64,000 nt of DNA from Streptomyces ferrugineus. GTDB taxonomy: Bacteria > Actinomycetota > Actinomycetes > Streptomycetales > Streptomycetaceae. This document shows positions 55,420 through 64,000 of this stretch, in pieces (within the stretch, counting starts at the first letter, position 1; each line of letters starts with the position of its first letter). Under the pieces are notes generated by a model. The model was given only the letters and a program-made list of their open reading frames with translations. It did no database searches and was not told where the DNA came from. Both the position numbers and the translations under genes were made by a program. The stretch covers positions 2,480,001 to 2,544,000 of the forward strand of contig NZ_CP063373.1 in NCBI RefSeq assembly GCF_015160855.1, read 5' to 3'.

Positions 55420-56160
55420 ATGGCTCGCAACGTGGTGATCAGTGGAGGCGGTACGGGGATCGGGCTCGCGGCGGCACGGCTGTTCGCGGCGGACGGGGAC
55501 CGGGTGCTGCTGCTCGGCAGACGCGCCGAGGTGCTGGAGCGGGCCGATGTGCCCGGGGCCCTCACCTACGCGGCGGATCTGAGCAGGCCGCGCGGCGTGC
55601 GGGGCGTGGAGCGGTTCGTGGCGTCCGAGCTCGGCACCGTGGACGTGCTGATCCACAGCGCCGGTGGCTCCGGGTATCTGGAGCCCCAGGTGGACAGCGA
55701 CGAGCCCCTGGACGTCGTCCTGCACAACTGGACCCTCAACTTCGGCCTCAACACCCTCACCGCGGCCCTGCTCACCGAGGCCCTGAAGGACCGGCTCGCC
55801 GACCCCGGTGGGCGGGTGCTGTTCCTCAGCTCCATCGCCGCCTTCCGGGGCTCCGGCAGCGGGGCGTACGCGGCGTCCAAGGCCGCGCTGCATCCGTACG
55901 CCCACGATCTGGCCCGGCAGCTCGGGCCGCGCGGGATCACCGTGAACGTGGTCGCGCCCGGGTACATCGAGGACACCGAGTTCTTCGGCGACGGGATGGA
56001 CGAGGAACGGCGCGCCCGGCTGATCGCGGAGACGTCGAACGGGCGGGCCGGCACGCCGGGCGACGTCGCCGCGACCCTGCACTGGCTGGCGTCCCACGGC
56101 GCCGGGCACATCACCTCGCAGATCATCCAGGTGAACGGCGGGGCCGAGCGCGGGCACTGA
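55420..56160 (+). CDS. Short-chain dehydrogenase/reductase
   Basis: This 246-aa SDR has the cofactor motif VVISGGGTGIGLAAARLF at its N-terminus, NAG-equivalent IHSAGGSG and the catalytic Ser plus YxxxK in FLSSIAAFRGSGSGAYAASK. NNxG is partly altered. Substrate unknown. The ATG at 55420 has a TACGAT -10-like hexamer 6 nt upstream and no ribosome site, suggesting a leaderless mRNA; an upstream ATG at 55379 would overlap the antiporter stop. Confidence 0.92.
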   Translation: MARNVVISGGGTGIGLAAARLFAADGDRVLLLGRRAEVLERADVPGALTYAADLSRPRGVRGVERFVASELGTVDVLIHSAGGSGYLEPQVDSDEPLDVVLHNWTLNFGLNTLTAALLTEALKDRLADPGGRVLFLSSIAAFRGSGSGAYAASKAALHPYAHDLARQLGPRGITVNVVAPGYIEDTEFFGDGMDEERRARLIAETSNGRAGTPGDVAATLHWLASHGAGHITSQIIQVNGGAERGH

Positions 56161-56175
56161 GCCGGCCGGGAGCGC

Positions 56176-57297
56176 TCAGGGCCGCTCCGGCCGTGCCGTC
56201 GGATGATGGTCCGGCTGGTGGGTGCGGCGGGCGCCCGGGAGGCGGTCGGTGACCGGGAAGCCGGGCGGCAGGGCCGCGTCCGCCGCGTTCACGCGCGGCA
56301 GCGCGTACGGGTGCCGCTCGGCCAGCCAGCGGATCAGCTGCTCGCGCACCGTGACCCGGACCGTCCACAGATCGTCCGCGTCCTTGGCCGTGACCAGGGC
56401 CCGCACCTCCATGGTGCTCGGCGTGGAGTCGGTGACGACCAGGCCGTAGTCGCGGCCGTCCCACGCCGGGCACTCGCGCAGGACGTCGCGCAGCCGCTCG
56501 CGCATCGCCTCCAGCGGCGCCGAGTGGTCGAGGTGCAGGAAGACGGTGCCGGTCATCTGGGCGCCGCCGCGCGACCAGTTCTCGAAGGCCTTCGAGGTGA
56601 AGTACGACACCGGCATCGTGATCCGCCGCTCGTCCCACGTCCGCACGGTCAGGAACGTCAGGGTGATCTCCTCGACGGTGCCCCACTCGCCGTCCACCAC
56701 GACCGTGTCCCCGATGCGCACCATGTCGCCGAAGGCGATCTGCAGCCCGGCGAACATGTTGCTCAGCGTGGACTGGGCCGCGACACCGGCGACGATGCCG
56801 AGGATGCCGGCCGAGGCCAGCAGCGAGGCACCGGCCGCGCGCATCGCGGGGAACGTCAGCAGCATCGCCGCCACGGCCACGACGCCGACGACCGCCGAGA
56901 CCACGCGCATGATCAACGTCACCTGGGTGCGCACCCGCCGCACCCGGGCCGGATCGCGGTGGGCGCGGGCATAGCGGGTGTACGTGGTCTCCACGACCGC
57001 CGCCGCGATGGCGATCGTCAGCCAGGCCGCCGCCCCGATCAGCACCAGCGTGAGCACCCTGCCGACGCCGTCCTCGTGCTCCTCCAGCACTTTCGCCTGG
57101 TCGTACGACCCTCTGAGCAGGGCCGCGCACAGGACGAGCTGGTAGGGGACGCGGGCGCGGCGCAGCAGACCCCACAGCGGCGTCTCGGTGTGCCGTTGGT
57201 CGGCCTTGTGCATCAGGCGGTCGGTGGCCCATCCGATGACCAGGGTGAGCAGGACCGAGCCGCCGATCACGATCAGCGGGCGGAGTATGTTCTCCAT
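56176..57297 (-). CDS. MscS-family mechanosensitive channel
   Basis: This 373-aa protein has three or four membrane helices and a pore-lining TM3 region (SAGILGIVAGVAAQSTLSNMFAGLQIAF split over two stretches), followed by the beta domain (GDMVRIGDTVVVDGEWGTVEEITLTF-type) and a mixed C-terminal domain. It should open under membrane tension and release solutes on osmotic downshock. The C-terminal tail is Pro/His-rich. It converges on the SDR gene with a 15-nt gap. Confidence 0.93.
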   Translation of the reverse strand: MENILRPLIVIGGSVLLTLVIGWATDRLMHKADQRHTETPLWGLLRRARVPYQLVLCAALLRGSYDQAKVLEEHEDGVGRVLTLVLIGAAAWLTIAIAAAVVETTYTRYARAHRDPARVRRVRTQVTLIMRVVSAVVGVVAVAAMLLTFPAMRAAGASLLASAGILGIVAGVAAQSTLSNMFAGLQIAFGDMVRIGDTVVVDGEWGTVEEITLTFLTVRTWDERRITMPVSYFTSKAFENWSRGGAQMTGTVFLHLDHSAPLEAMRERLRDVLRECPAWDGRDYGLVVTDSTPSTMEVRALVTAKDADDLWTVRVTVREQLIRWLAERHPYALPRVNAADAALPPGFPVTDRLPGARRTHQPDHHPTARPERP

Positions 57298-57392
57298 GCC
57301 CCCGAACGTAACCAGCCGAGGGGGGTCGTGAACATGTGTGCCGATGAGGCGGTGGTCACGGCACTGTCGTACCCGGCTGGCACCATGGCCTC

Positions 57393-57962
57393 ATGAACAT
57401 CATGCTCTTTCACTCGACCCATGGCCTCAGGCCCGCGGTGCGCCAGGCCGCGGACCGGCTGCGCGCAGCCGGACACGAGGTGTGGACTCCGGACCTCTTC
57501 GAGGGACGTACGTTCGAGACGGTCGAGGAAGGCATGGAGTTCAACGAGCGGATCGGCAAGGACGAGCTGCTGAAGCGGGCCGTGCTCGCCGCCGCGCCCT
57601 ACTCGGAGCGGGGGCTGGTCTACGCCGGGTTCTCGCTCGGCGCCTCCATCGCCCAGACCCTCGCGCTCGGCGACGAGAAGGCGCGCGGGCTGCTGCTTCT
57701 GCACGGCACGTCGGACATCGCGGCGGGCGCCTCGGTGGACGAGCTGCCGGTGCAGCTGCATGTCGCCGAGCCCGACCCGTTCGAGACGGACGACTGGCTG
57801 AGCGCCTGGTATCTCCAGATGGGCAGGGCGGGCGCCGACGTCGAGGTGTACCGATACGCCGGGGCGGGCCACCTCTACACCGACCCCGATCTGCCGGACT
57901 ACGACGAGGAGGCCGCCGAGGCCACCTGGCGGGTGGCGCTCGGCTTCCTCGACTCGCTGTAG
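57393..57962 (+). CDS. Dienelactone hydrolase-family alpha/beta hydrolase
   Basis: This 189-aa alpha/beta hydrolase has the nucleophile elbow GFSLGAS (Ser, where classical dienelactone hydrolases use Cys) near residue 81, an acidic residue in AEPDPFE and His in GAGHLYTDPDLP. The small size fits family members of unknown substrate. The ATG at 57393 is divergent from the MscS gene 95 nt away and converges on the metalloprotease gene. Confidence 0.88.
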   Translation: MNIMLFHSTHGLRPAVRQAADRLRAAGHEVWTPDLFEGRTFETVEEGMEFNERIGKDELLKRAVLAAAPYSERGLVYAGFSLGASIAQTLALGDEKARGLLLLHGTSDIAAGASVDELPVQLHVAEPDPFETDDWLSAWYLQMGRAGADVEVYRYAGAGHLYTDPDLPDYDEEAAEATWRVALGFLDSL

Positions 57963-57981
57963 GGGCTCAGCGGACGGCTGC

Positions 57982-58974
57982 TCAGCCGGCCGCTCGGTAC
58001 GCCGCCCAGTTCTGCTGCATGCGTGTCACCTGGCCCGCGGTGAACTGGTACATGCAGGCGTCGTACGTGTAGTCCATGAAGTTGTGGATCGGGTCCACGC
58101 CCTCCTTGCGGGTGCAGGTGTCGCGGCCCTCGGGACACTGGTAGGCGGCGCTCTTCTCGGCCGGGGTGTCCTCGACGTAGTCGCCCTTGCCGTTACAGCC
58201 GCCCTGGAAGGTGTGGTACAGGCCCATCCAGTGGCCGACCTCGTGCGTCGCGGTGTCGCCCTCGTCGTAGTTGGTCGCCGAGCCGCCCGGCAGTGAGGCG
58301 TCGAGGAGCATCACACCGTCCATGGACGGGCTGGACTTGTAGGAGCTGGGGAAGGTGGCCCAGCCGAGGAGGTCGTCGCCGAGGTTGGCGGTGTAGATGT
58401 TGAGCGCGTTCGCGCCGCCCTTGCGCAGGGCGGACTTCATCGCCTTCTCCTCCGCGGAGCCGTAACCGACGTTGTACCAGGCGGCGTTGTCGGTGTAGTC
58501 CGTGCCGGCCAGGGTGAACTGGTAGCCGGAGTCGGCGTTGCCGGTGCCCTGGCCGCCGAAGGCGGAGTTCAGCACGTTCAGCTGGGCGCCTATGTCGGCG
58601 GAGCTGAGCTGTCCGGTCGCGCCGTCGTGGATGACGTGGAAGTACACCGGGATGGTGGTCGAGGCGGCCGCGGCGAGACTGCGGCTGCCCGCGGCGGGCA
58701 GCTTGTCGAGTTTGGCGCGCAGTTCGGCGTCCATGGCCTGGGCCTTGGCGGCGCTGATCTCGTTCGGTTCGGCGACGGTCTCGCCGCTGTGTCCGGGGTG
58801 GGCCTCGCGGGCCGCGGAGTGGCCGGTCTCCTCGGCGCAGTCGGCGGCCGGAGCCGGGGCCGCCGCGACGGTGGTGGGTGCCGAGAGGGGAGCGAACATC
58901 AGGGTTCCGGCCACGGCTGTCGTGGCGAGAACGCGTCTGCGCGTAAAGGGGGATATCCGGGCAAGCGCACGCAT
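57982..58974 (-). CDS. Secreted zinc metalloprotease (M43/cytophagalysin type)
   Basis: This 330-aa precursor has an N-terminal signal ([20 protein letters not shown], hydrophobic core, AAAPA cleavage region) and a zinc-binding motif [11 protein letters not shown] (HExxHxxGxxH) near residue 225, with a Met-turn [11 protein letters not shown]. Paired cysteines (GGCNGKG, YQCPEG, DTCTRK) fit an exported protein. The ATG at 58974 follows AGGAG. It is probably a degradative extracellular protease expressed during growth on protein or in development. Confidence 0.93.
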   Translation of the reverse strand: MRALARISPFTRRRVLATTAVAGTLMFAPLSAPTTVAAAPAPAADCAEETGHSAAREAHPGHSGETVAEPNEISAAKAQAMDAELRAKLDKLPAAGSRSLAAAASTTIPVYFHVIHDGATGQLSSADIGAQLNVLNSAFGGQGTGNADSGYQFTLAGTDYTDNAAWYNVGYGSAEEKAMKSALRKGGANALNIYTANLGDDLLGWATFPSSYKSSPSMDGVMLLDASLPGGSATNYDEGDTATHEVGHWMGLYHTFQGGCNGKGDYVEDTPAEKSAAYQCPEGRDTCTRKEGVDPIHNFMDYTYDACMYQFTAGQVTRMQQNWAAYRAAG

Positions 58975-59293
58975 GCTGACTCCTAGCTGATGCGTTGGGG
59001 AGAGGGGCACAGGGGTCTTCCTGGCCGCCGCCCGGAGATTACGTGGACATGTTCATGTCCGAAGAGAAACGATCAGGCCCAATCGATTACCCGGCAAACA
59101 GGGAGGATTGGAGTAAGTGAATGATCAACTGTCCGGAGCGCGAGATCGCGGCGTAACGGGTTCCGCCGCCCGGGCGGGTGGTGTGTCCGGATTCGGACCG
59201 CGACTCGCACCACCCGCCGTAGCGATGTGATCTCCGGTTAACGGCCCTCAAACGGGCCAGGGTTGGCCGAAAATCGACCCTCGGGCACCGTGC
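58975..59293. other. Intergenic region between protease and phoD
   Basis: No gene. It carries the protease promoter on the minus strand and, at 59173-59218, an 11-bp perfect stem (GGCGGGTGGTG with CACCACCCGCC) around an inner CCGGATTCGG fold, a candidate terminator for the phoD transcript. Confidence 0.5.
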
Positions 59294-60955
59294 CTACACG
59301 GGCCTGTACGTCCGCTCGACCTTCTGGGTCCCGCTGCGCGTGCGGTAGGAACGGGCCCAGGACGCGGTCGCGTTCTGCTTCGTCTTGTCGGACAGGACGT
59401 AGTAGTCCATCTGCGCGCGATCGGCCGTGATGTCCAGGACGCCGTAGCCGTGGCGGTCGGTGTCGACCCAGTGGACGTGCCGGTTGGCGGCCCGGATGAT
59501 CGGTGAGGCGAGGGCGGAGACCGTGCCCTCGGGGACCTTGACGATGTCGTCGAGGTTGTCGGAGGTGACCGAGGTGACGACGAACTCCGTGGCGGCGGAG
59601 GCGGACAGCGGGTAGGTGCCGGCGTTCACCGGCACGTCGTTGGCCCACGCCATGTGGATGTCGCCGGTCAGGAAGACGGTGTTGCGGATCGCGTTCGAAC
59701 GCAGGTGGGCGAGCAACTCCCGGCGGTCGTCGGTGTAACCGTCCCACTGGTCGGGGTTGAGGGCGAGGCCCTCCTGCGGCAGGCCCAGCAGCTTCGCCAG
59801 TGGCTTGAGCAGGTCCGCGGTGAGGGAGCCGACGGCGAACGGCGAGATCATCACCGAGTTGCCGACCAGCCGCCAGGTGGTGTCGGAGGACTTCAGGCCC
59901 GCCTTCAGCCAGTCCAGTTGGGCACGGCCGGTGAGGGTGCGGTCCGGGTCGTCGACCTCGCCGTCGCCGACGGACACCTGCTGCGAGCGGAACGAGCGCA
60001 GGTCGAGCAGGGAGAGGTCGGCGAGCTTGCCGAAGCGCAGTCTGCGGTAGGTGGTGCCGGCGACGGCCGGGCGCACCGGCATCCACTCGAAGTAGGCCTG
60101 CTTGGCGGCGGCCTGGCGCGCGGCCCAGCCGCCCTCGGCACCCTCGGTGTGGTTCTCGGCGCCGCCCGACCAGGCGTCGTTGGCCATCTCGTGGTCGTCC
60201 CAGATGGCGATGACGGGCGCGGCCGCGTGCAGGGCCTGAAGGTCCGCGTCCGTCTTGTACTTGCCGTGCCGGACGCGGTAGTCGGCGAGCGTGAGGATCT
60301 CGTGGGCGGGCGCCGTCTGCCGTACGACGGTGCCGCGCGTGCCGTACTCACCGGTGCCGTACTCGTAGATGTAGTCACCGAGGTGCAGCCAGGCGTCCAG
60401 GTCCCCGCGGGCCGCGAGATGGCGGTACGACGCGAAGTAGCCGGCCTCCCAGTTGGCGCAGGAGACCACGCCGAAACGGAGGTGGGGGACGGACGCGTTC
60501 GCCGCCGGCGCCGTGCGGGTGCGCGCCACCGGGGAGTCCGTGCCGCCGGCCGAGAAGCGGAACCAGTACTCGGTGGCCGGCTCCAGGCCCCGTATGTCGG
60601 CCTTGACGGTGTGGTCGGAGGCGGCGGACGCGGTGGTCGAGCCTTTGGCGACGATGTTCGTCAGCGCCTTGTCCCGGGCGACGACCCAGCTCACCTCGGT
60701 GTCCGGACCGAGCCCGGAGCCGGGCGTGGCCTCGGCGGTCGGCGTCACCCGGGTCCACAGCAGAACGCCGTCGGGCAGCGGGTCACCGGAGGCGACGCCG
60801 TGCAGAAAGGCGGGACCCGCGTCGGCGGCCCGAGCGGGCAGCGCGGCGGCGAGCGGCCCGGCCAGCACAGCCGTCGCCGCCGCGGCCTTGACGACCGTAC
60901 GGCGGCGAGGGGTAAGGGAGTTGAACTGCTCGGATGATCTGTATCGACTGGTCAC
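59294..60955 (-). CDS. phoD: PhoD-family alkaline phosphatase/phosphodiesterase
   Basis: This 553-aa exported enzyme releases phosphate from organic esters. A Tat signal, [19 protein letters not shown], is followed by AxA at [10 protein letters not shown]; an N-terminal Ig-like PhoD domain (about 45-140) precedes the metal-binding domain with [40 protein letters not shown] and [10 protein letters not shown]. The GTG at 60955 is likely leaderless (TAACCT 8 nt upstream). A perfect 20-bp palindrome at 60958-60977 overlaps the promoter. PHO boxes are not obvious. Confidence 0.93.
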   Translation of the reverse strand: MTSRYRSSEQFNSLTPRRRTVVKAAAATAVLAGPLAAALPARAADAGPAFLHGVASGDPLPDGVLLWTRVTPTAEATPGSGLGPDTEVSWVVARDKALTNIVAKGSTTASAASDHTVKADIRGLEPATEYWFRFSAGGTDSPVARTRTAPAANASVPHLRFGVVSCANWEAGYFASYRHLAARGDLDAWLHLGDYIYEYGTGEYGTRGTVVRQTAPAHEILTLADYRVRHGKYKTDADLQALHAAAPVIAIWDDHEMANDAWSGGAENHTEGAEGGWAARQAAAKQAYFEWMPVRPAVAGTTYRRLRFGKLADLSLLDLRSFRSQQVSVGDGEVDDPDRTLTGRAQLDWLKAGLKSSDTTWRLVGNSVMISPFAVGSLTADLLKPLAKLLGLPQEGLALNPDQWDGYTDDRRELLAHLRSNAIRNTVFLTGDIHMAWANDVPVNAGTYPLSASAATEFVVTSVTSDNLDDIVKVPEGTVSALASPIIRAANRHVHWVDTDRHGYGVLDITADRAQMDYYVLSDKTKQNATASWARSYRTRSGTQKVERTYRPV

Positions 60956-60957
60956 AG

Positions 60958-60977
60958 CCGATCAGGTTACTGATCGG
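60958..60977. promoter_or_regulatory. Perfect palindrome at the phoD start
   Basis: CCGATCAG-gtta-CTGATCGG is a perfect 8-4-8 palindrome ending 3 nt before the phoD GTG and covering its -10-like TAACCT. It is a candidate operator or mRNA 5' hairpin. Confidence 0.6.
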
Positions 60978-60984
60978 TATGAAC

Positions 60985-61020
60985 AAAGGCGGGCGAACCT
61001 GTGAAAGTTCGCCCGCCTTT
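60985..61020 (-). terminator. Terminator of the DsbA-like gene
   Basis: A 14-bp perfect stem (60985-60998 with 61007-61020) and 8-nt loop, followed on the minus strand by a T-rich stretch, ends the transcript of the gene at 61047-61886, before phoD. Confidence 0.85.
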
Positions 61021-61046
61021 CATGCGAAGGTCGGCTCCGGTCGGCG

Positions 61047-61886
61047 TCAGCCCTTGAGGGCCGCGTCCACTGCCTTGGTGAACTCCTGCGCCGTCCACGG
61101 CTGGTTGGGCCCGGAGGTCTCCAGCTTCTTTCCGTCGATGACGAAGCTGGGCGTGCCCGTCACGCCGTCCTTGTTGGTGTCGAAGGCCTTGGACATGGCC
61201 AGCGCCCAGGCGTCGTAGGTGCCCTTCTCCACGGCGTTCTGGAACTTGGCGTTGTCCTTCAGGGCGGGGACGGTGTTCGCGACCTCGATCAGATAGTCGT
61301 CGTCCTTGAACTTGTCGTCCGTCTCCTGCGGGTGGTACTTCGCCGAGTAGAGCGCGTTCTTGTACTTGAGGAACGCCTCCGGGCTCACGTTCAGCGCGGC
61401 GCCCATGGCGCTCATCGCGTTCTTGGACCCCTCGCCGTTGGCACCGATCTTGCCGTCCTCGAGTGAATCGCCGTCGAGGAACGTGCCGCCGATGAACTGG
61501 AGCTTGTACTTGCCCTCTTCGATGTCCTTGTCGACGACCGAGCCGGCGGCCTGCTCGAAGGAGGCGCAGACGGGGCAGCGCGGGTCCTCGTACATCTTGA
61601 GGGTCTTCTTGGCGCTGTCCTTGCCGATGACGACGGTCGTGCCGTTCGTACCGGTGGTGTTGGCCGGCGCGACGACCTTGTCGTCCTTCACCGCCTCCCA
61701 GTGGCTGGGCTTGTTGGCCTGGACGACGGCGTAGCCTATGCCGCCGGCCGCCGCCAGGACGCCGACGACCGAGGCGGCGACGATGAGCTGCCGCCTGACC
61801 TTCGCCCGCTTCGCCGCCCGCTCGCGCTCCGCGCGCAGGCGCTCTCGGGCCGCCGTCTTCGCCGCCTGGCTGTTCCGCTTGCTCAT
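61047..61886 (-). CDS. DsbA-like thioredoxin-fold protein, membrane-anchored
   Basis: This 279-aa protein has a basic cytoplasmic tail, one membrane helix (LIVAASVVGVLAAAGGIGYA, about residues 34-54) and an outer thioredoxin-fold domain with the redox motif CPVC in YEDPRCPVCASFE (about 105). The insert and TGTPSFVIDGKK cis-Pro region fit DsbA-type oxidases of actinobacteria. It should form or exchange disulfides in exported proteins. The ATG at 61886 follows GGAGAT. It lies downstream of a membrane-protein gene on the same strand. Confidence 0.93.
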   Translation of the reverse strand: MSKRNSQAAKTAARERLRAERERAAKRAKVRRQLIVAASVVGVLAAAGGIGYAVVQANKPSHWEAVKDDKVVAPANTTGTNGTTVVIGKDSAKKTLKMYEDPRCPVCASFEQAAGSVVDKDIEEGKYKLQFIGGTFLDGDSLEDGKIGANGEGSKNAMSAMGAALNVSPEAFLKYKNALYSAKYHPQETDDKFKDDDYLIEVANTVPALKDNAKFQNAVEKGTYDAWALAMSKAFDTNKDGVTGTPSFVIDGKKLETSGPNQPWTAQEFTKAVDAALKG

Positions 61887-61962
61887 GTTGGTGATCTCCG
61901 TGGGGACGCGCACACGTGGTGTGCGGAATACGTATGGGTGGGCTGTGGTGCTCAGGTGCTGT

Positions 61963-62661
61963 TCACACGCAGGTGAAGGCGGGCGAGCACGGCGGTCCAC
62001 GCCGTCCCAGGGAATGCACGAGGAGGAGGCTGCGGGCGGCGGCCGTACGGCCGGTGGGGCGCGGCAGGCGGCGGGCCGGCGCGGTCACGGGGGCCGCCAC
62101 CGCGGCGACCGCCAGCAGCAGCGGACGGAACGTGGTCGCCGCGACCGCGCGCAGCAGCTGGGCCAGGGCCCGCTCGCCGCGGCGCAGCCAGGCCGCGGCG
62201 ATGAGGCCCACGCCCACGTGGGCGCCGAGCAGCAGCCAGGCGGTGACCGGGTCGACATGGGTCAGCAGGCCGCCGAGCCGGTCGGGATCGGTGCCGGTGA
62301 CCTGGGCCAGCGGGGCGCCGACCTGGGTGCCCTGGCCGCACAGCACGTCCCAGCCGACCGAGGCCAGCGGGCCGGCGACCGGGCCGCCCGCCCTGCCGTA
62401 GCAGACGTGCTGACCGGTGGTGAGGATCGTGTCGGCGGCCAGCTCCAGCGGGACCAGCAGGGCGGCGATCCGCCCGAAGGTCCGCTCCCGGCCGGCCATG
62501 GCGTACGCGAGGGTGAACACGACGGCCGTCAGCAGGGCCACCGTGTTCAGCGGCAGGGGTGCCCGGGACAGCAGCACGTGCGACGCGGTGCTGAGGGTCA
62601 CGACGAGTGCCGTGAACAGCGCCGCGCGTACGGCTCGTAGCTGGGTCCCGGAAATGTCCAT
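61963..62661 (-). CDS. Multi-spanning membrane protein of unknown function
   Basis: This 232-aa protein has five or six membrane helices and an Arg-rich C-terminus that ends in Cys (PPCSPAFTCV). Cysteines also occur in GQHVCYGRAGG and WDVLCGQGTQ on one face. It is not recognisable as VKOR or DsbB. Its neighbour is the CPVC protein, so a role in redox partner exchange is an attractive but unsupported idea. The ATG at 62661 lacks a good ribosome site. Confidence 0.75.
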   Translation of the reverse strand: MDISGTQLRAVRAALFTALVVTLSTASHVLLSRAPLPLNTVALLTAVVFTLAYAMAGRERTFGRIAALLVPLELAADTILTTGQHVCYGRAGGPVAGPLASVGWDVLCGQGTQVGAPLAQVTGTDPDRLGGLLTHVDPVTAWLLLGAHVGVGLIAAAWLRRGERALAQLLRAVAATTFRPLLLAVAAVAAPVTAPARRLPRPTGRTAAARSLLLVHSLGRRGPPCSPAFTCV

Positions 62662-62729
62662 AGCGCAGAAGAGTGTGTCACGTGGTCCCGTAAGGGACCC
62701 TTAAAGGGTGGCTGTGTGCGGCCTTTTCG

Positions 62730-64000
62730 TCACAGACCCGGGATCCGGCCGTTGCGGAACAGGTCCACGAAGATCTGGTGGTCGGCACGCGCGCGTGCGC
62801 CGTACTCGTGGGCGAAGTCGACCAGGAGGTCCCCGAAGCCGGACTCGTCGGACGCGATCGCCGCGTCGATGGCCCGCTCGGTGGAGAACGGCACCAGGGA
62901 CTCGCCGGAGGTGTCGTCCGCCGCCGCGTGCATGGTGGCCGTGGCCCGGCCGAGGTCGGCGACGACCGACGCGATCTCCTCCGGCTCGTCGATGTCGCTC
63001 CAGTCCAGGTCCACGGCGTACGGCGAGACCTCGGCGACCAGCTGGCCCGCGCCGTCCAGCTCGGTCCAGCCCAGCCACGGGTCGGCGTGCGCCTGCAGGG
63101 CGCGCTGCGAGATCACCGTGCGGTGGCCCTCGTGCTGGAAGTAGTCGCGCAGCGCCTGGTCCGTGATGTGCCGGGAGACCGCCGGGGTCTGGGCCTGCTT
63201 GATGTAGATCACGACATCGTTCTCGAGGGCGTCGGTATGGCCCTCCAGCAGGATGTTGTACGACGGCAGCCCGGCCGACCCTATGCCGATGCCGCGGCGG
63301 CCGACCACGTCCTTCACCCGGTACGAGTCCGGTCGGGCCAGCGAGGCGTCCGGCAGCGTCTCCAGGTAGCCGTCGAAGGCCGCGAGCACCTTGTAGCGCG
63401 TGGCCGCGTCCAGCTCGATGGAGCCGCCGCCCGGGGCGAAGCGGCGCTCGAAGTCACGGATCTCCGTCATGGAGTCCAGCAGCCCGAAGCGGGTCAGCGC
63501 GCGGGCGTCGCGCAGCGCGTCCAGCAGCGGGCCCTGGGCGGTGTCCAGCGTGAACGGCGGCACCTCGTCGCTCTTGGCGCCGGTCGCCAGCGCGTGCACA
63601 CGCTCGCGGTACGCGCCCGCGTAGATCCGCACCAGCTCGGTGATCTGGTCGTCGCCGAGCGCCTTCGCGTACCCGATGAGGGCGCTCGAGGCGGCGAAGC
63701 GCTTGAGGTCCCAGGTGAAGGGGCCGACGTACGCCTCGTCGAAGTCGTTGACATTGAAGGTCAGCCGCCCGTTGGCGTCCATATAGGTGCCGAAGTTCTC
63801 CGCGTGCAGGTCGCCGTGGATCCACACGCGCGAGGTGCGCTCGTCCAGGTACGGCCCGCCGCGCCTCTCCGCGTCCAGGTCGTGGTAGAAGAGGCATGCC
63901 GTGCCGCGGTAGAACGCGAAGGCCGAGGCCGCCATCTTCCGGAACTTCACCCGGAACGCGGTCGGATCGGCGGCCAGGAGCTCGCCGAAGGCGGTGTCGA
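62730..64000 (-). CDS. DUF2252 protein, cut by the window edge
   Basis: This frame stays open to the window end; at least 422 residues are present and the N-terminus lies to the right. The protein has the DUF2252 layout: FRKMAASAFAFYRGTA, the kinase-like WIHGDLHAENFGTYMDANG motif and NVNDFDEAYVGPFTWDLKR. The HGDLHxxN block resembles aminoglycoside phosphotransferase-like kinases, but no substrate is known. An in-frame GTG at 63950 could be taken for a start, yet homologous sequence (DTAFGELLAADPTAF) continues upstream. Confidence 0.9.
   Translation of the reverse strand, partial: DTAFGELLAADPTAFRVKFRKMAASAFAFYRGTACLFYHDLDAERRGGPYLDERTSRVWIHGDLHAENFGTYMDANGRLTFNVNDFDEAYVGPFTWDLKRFAASSALIGYAKALGDDQITELVRIYAGAYRERVHALATGAKSDEVPPFTLDTAQGPLLDALRDARALTRFGLLDSMTEIRDFERRFAPGGGSIELDAATRYKVLAAFDGYLETLPDASLARPDSYRVKDVVGRRGIGIGSAGLPSYNILLEGHTDALENDVVIYIKQAQTPAVSRHITDQALRDYFQHEGHRTVISQRALQAHADPWLGWTELDGAGQLVAEVSPYAVDLDWSDIDEPEEIASVVADLGRATATMHAAADDTSGESLVPFSTERAIDAAIASDESGFGDLLVDFAHEYGARARADHQIFVDLFRNGRIPGL

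Noticed and set aside
60956..61020. PHO boxes upstream of phoD
   Set aside because: GTTCGCC and GTTCATA occur, but their spacing is 14, not 11 nt, and part belongs to the terminator hairpin of the upstream gene.

Overview
This window is chromosomal DNA of a high-GC actinomycete, almost certainly a Streptomyces or close relative. The GC content is very high and third codon positions are almost always G or C. GTG starts and 4-nt ATGA/GTGA gene overlaps are common. The gene order runs from aroH (class II DAHP synthase) through bfd/bfr, a PASTA kinase, the thi genes and metF into the division and cell wall (dcw) cluster and on past ileS. This is the arrangement I know from Streptomyces chromosomal cores. 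I see no insertion sequence, prophage, CRISPR array, tRNA or rRNA.

Layout. 1-4.5 kb: DAHP synthase, an iron-box-controlled bacterioferritin-associated ferredoxin converging on bacterioferritin, a soluble molybdopterin oxidoreductase, a small unknown protein and endonuclease IV. 4.5-13 kb: a PknL-like PASTA kinase, a thiO-thiS-thiG operon behind a TPP riboswitch, a ferredoxin-reductase-like flavoprotein, an Rv2175c-type DNA-binding protein, thiE and metF. 13-22.5 kb: accessory genes, namely a membrane protein with a Y/Q/G-rich tail, a CrtI-like oxidoreductase, DUF4126, and an operon of degenerate ABC ATPase, YhgE/Pip permease and TetR regulator with a likely operator, followed by a HEPN-type protein, a methyltransferase and DUF3040. 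22.5-28.1 kb: a MoxR-DUF58-transglutaminase operon and a beta-carbonic anhydrase.

28.2-46.5 kb: the dcw cluster, transcribed left to right: rsmH, ftsL, (mini-ORF), ftsI, murE, murF, mraY, murD, ftsW, murG, ftsQ, ftsZ, pgeF, yggS, sepF, yggT, divIVA. It ends at a strong terminator. These genes make lipid II (MurE/F/D, MraY, MurG), polymerise and crosslink it (FtsW, FtsI), build the Z ring (FtsZ, SepF, FtsQ, FtsL) and mark hyphal tips (DivIVA). mraZ is absent upstream of rsmH. At the ftsL/ftsI junction a 71-bp segment is repeated. The repeat creates a 38-codon reading frame joined by GTGA overlaps to both neighbours.

46.6-64 kb: ileS (eukaryote-like type) on the opposite strand behind a translational-type T-box leader, an H1-like/DksA zinc-finger fusion, lspA, an RluD-type pseudouridine synthase, a GNAT enzyme, a Na+/H+ antiporter, an SDR, an MscS channel, an alpha/beta hydrolase, a secreted M43-type metalloprotease, a Tat-exported PhoD phosphatase, a DsbA-like CPVC protein with a membrane protein beside it, and a DUF2252 gene cut by the window edge.

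Most of this is conserved core genome. The least explained items are the ftsL/ftsI junction duplication, several perfect palindromes next to start codons, the degenerate ABC/YhgE/TetR operon and the low-complexity protein tails. Function assignments come from reading motifs by eye; no database search was run.
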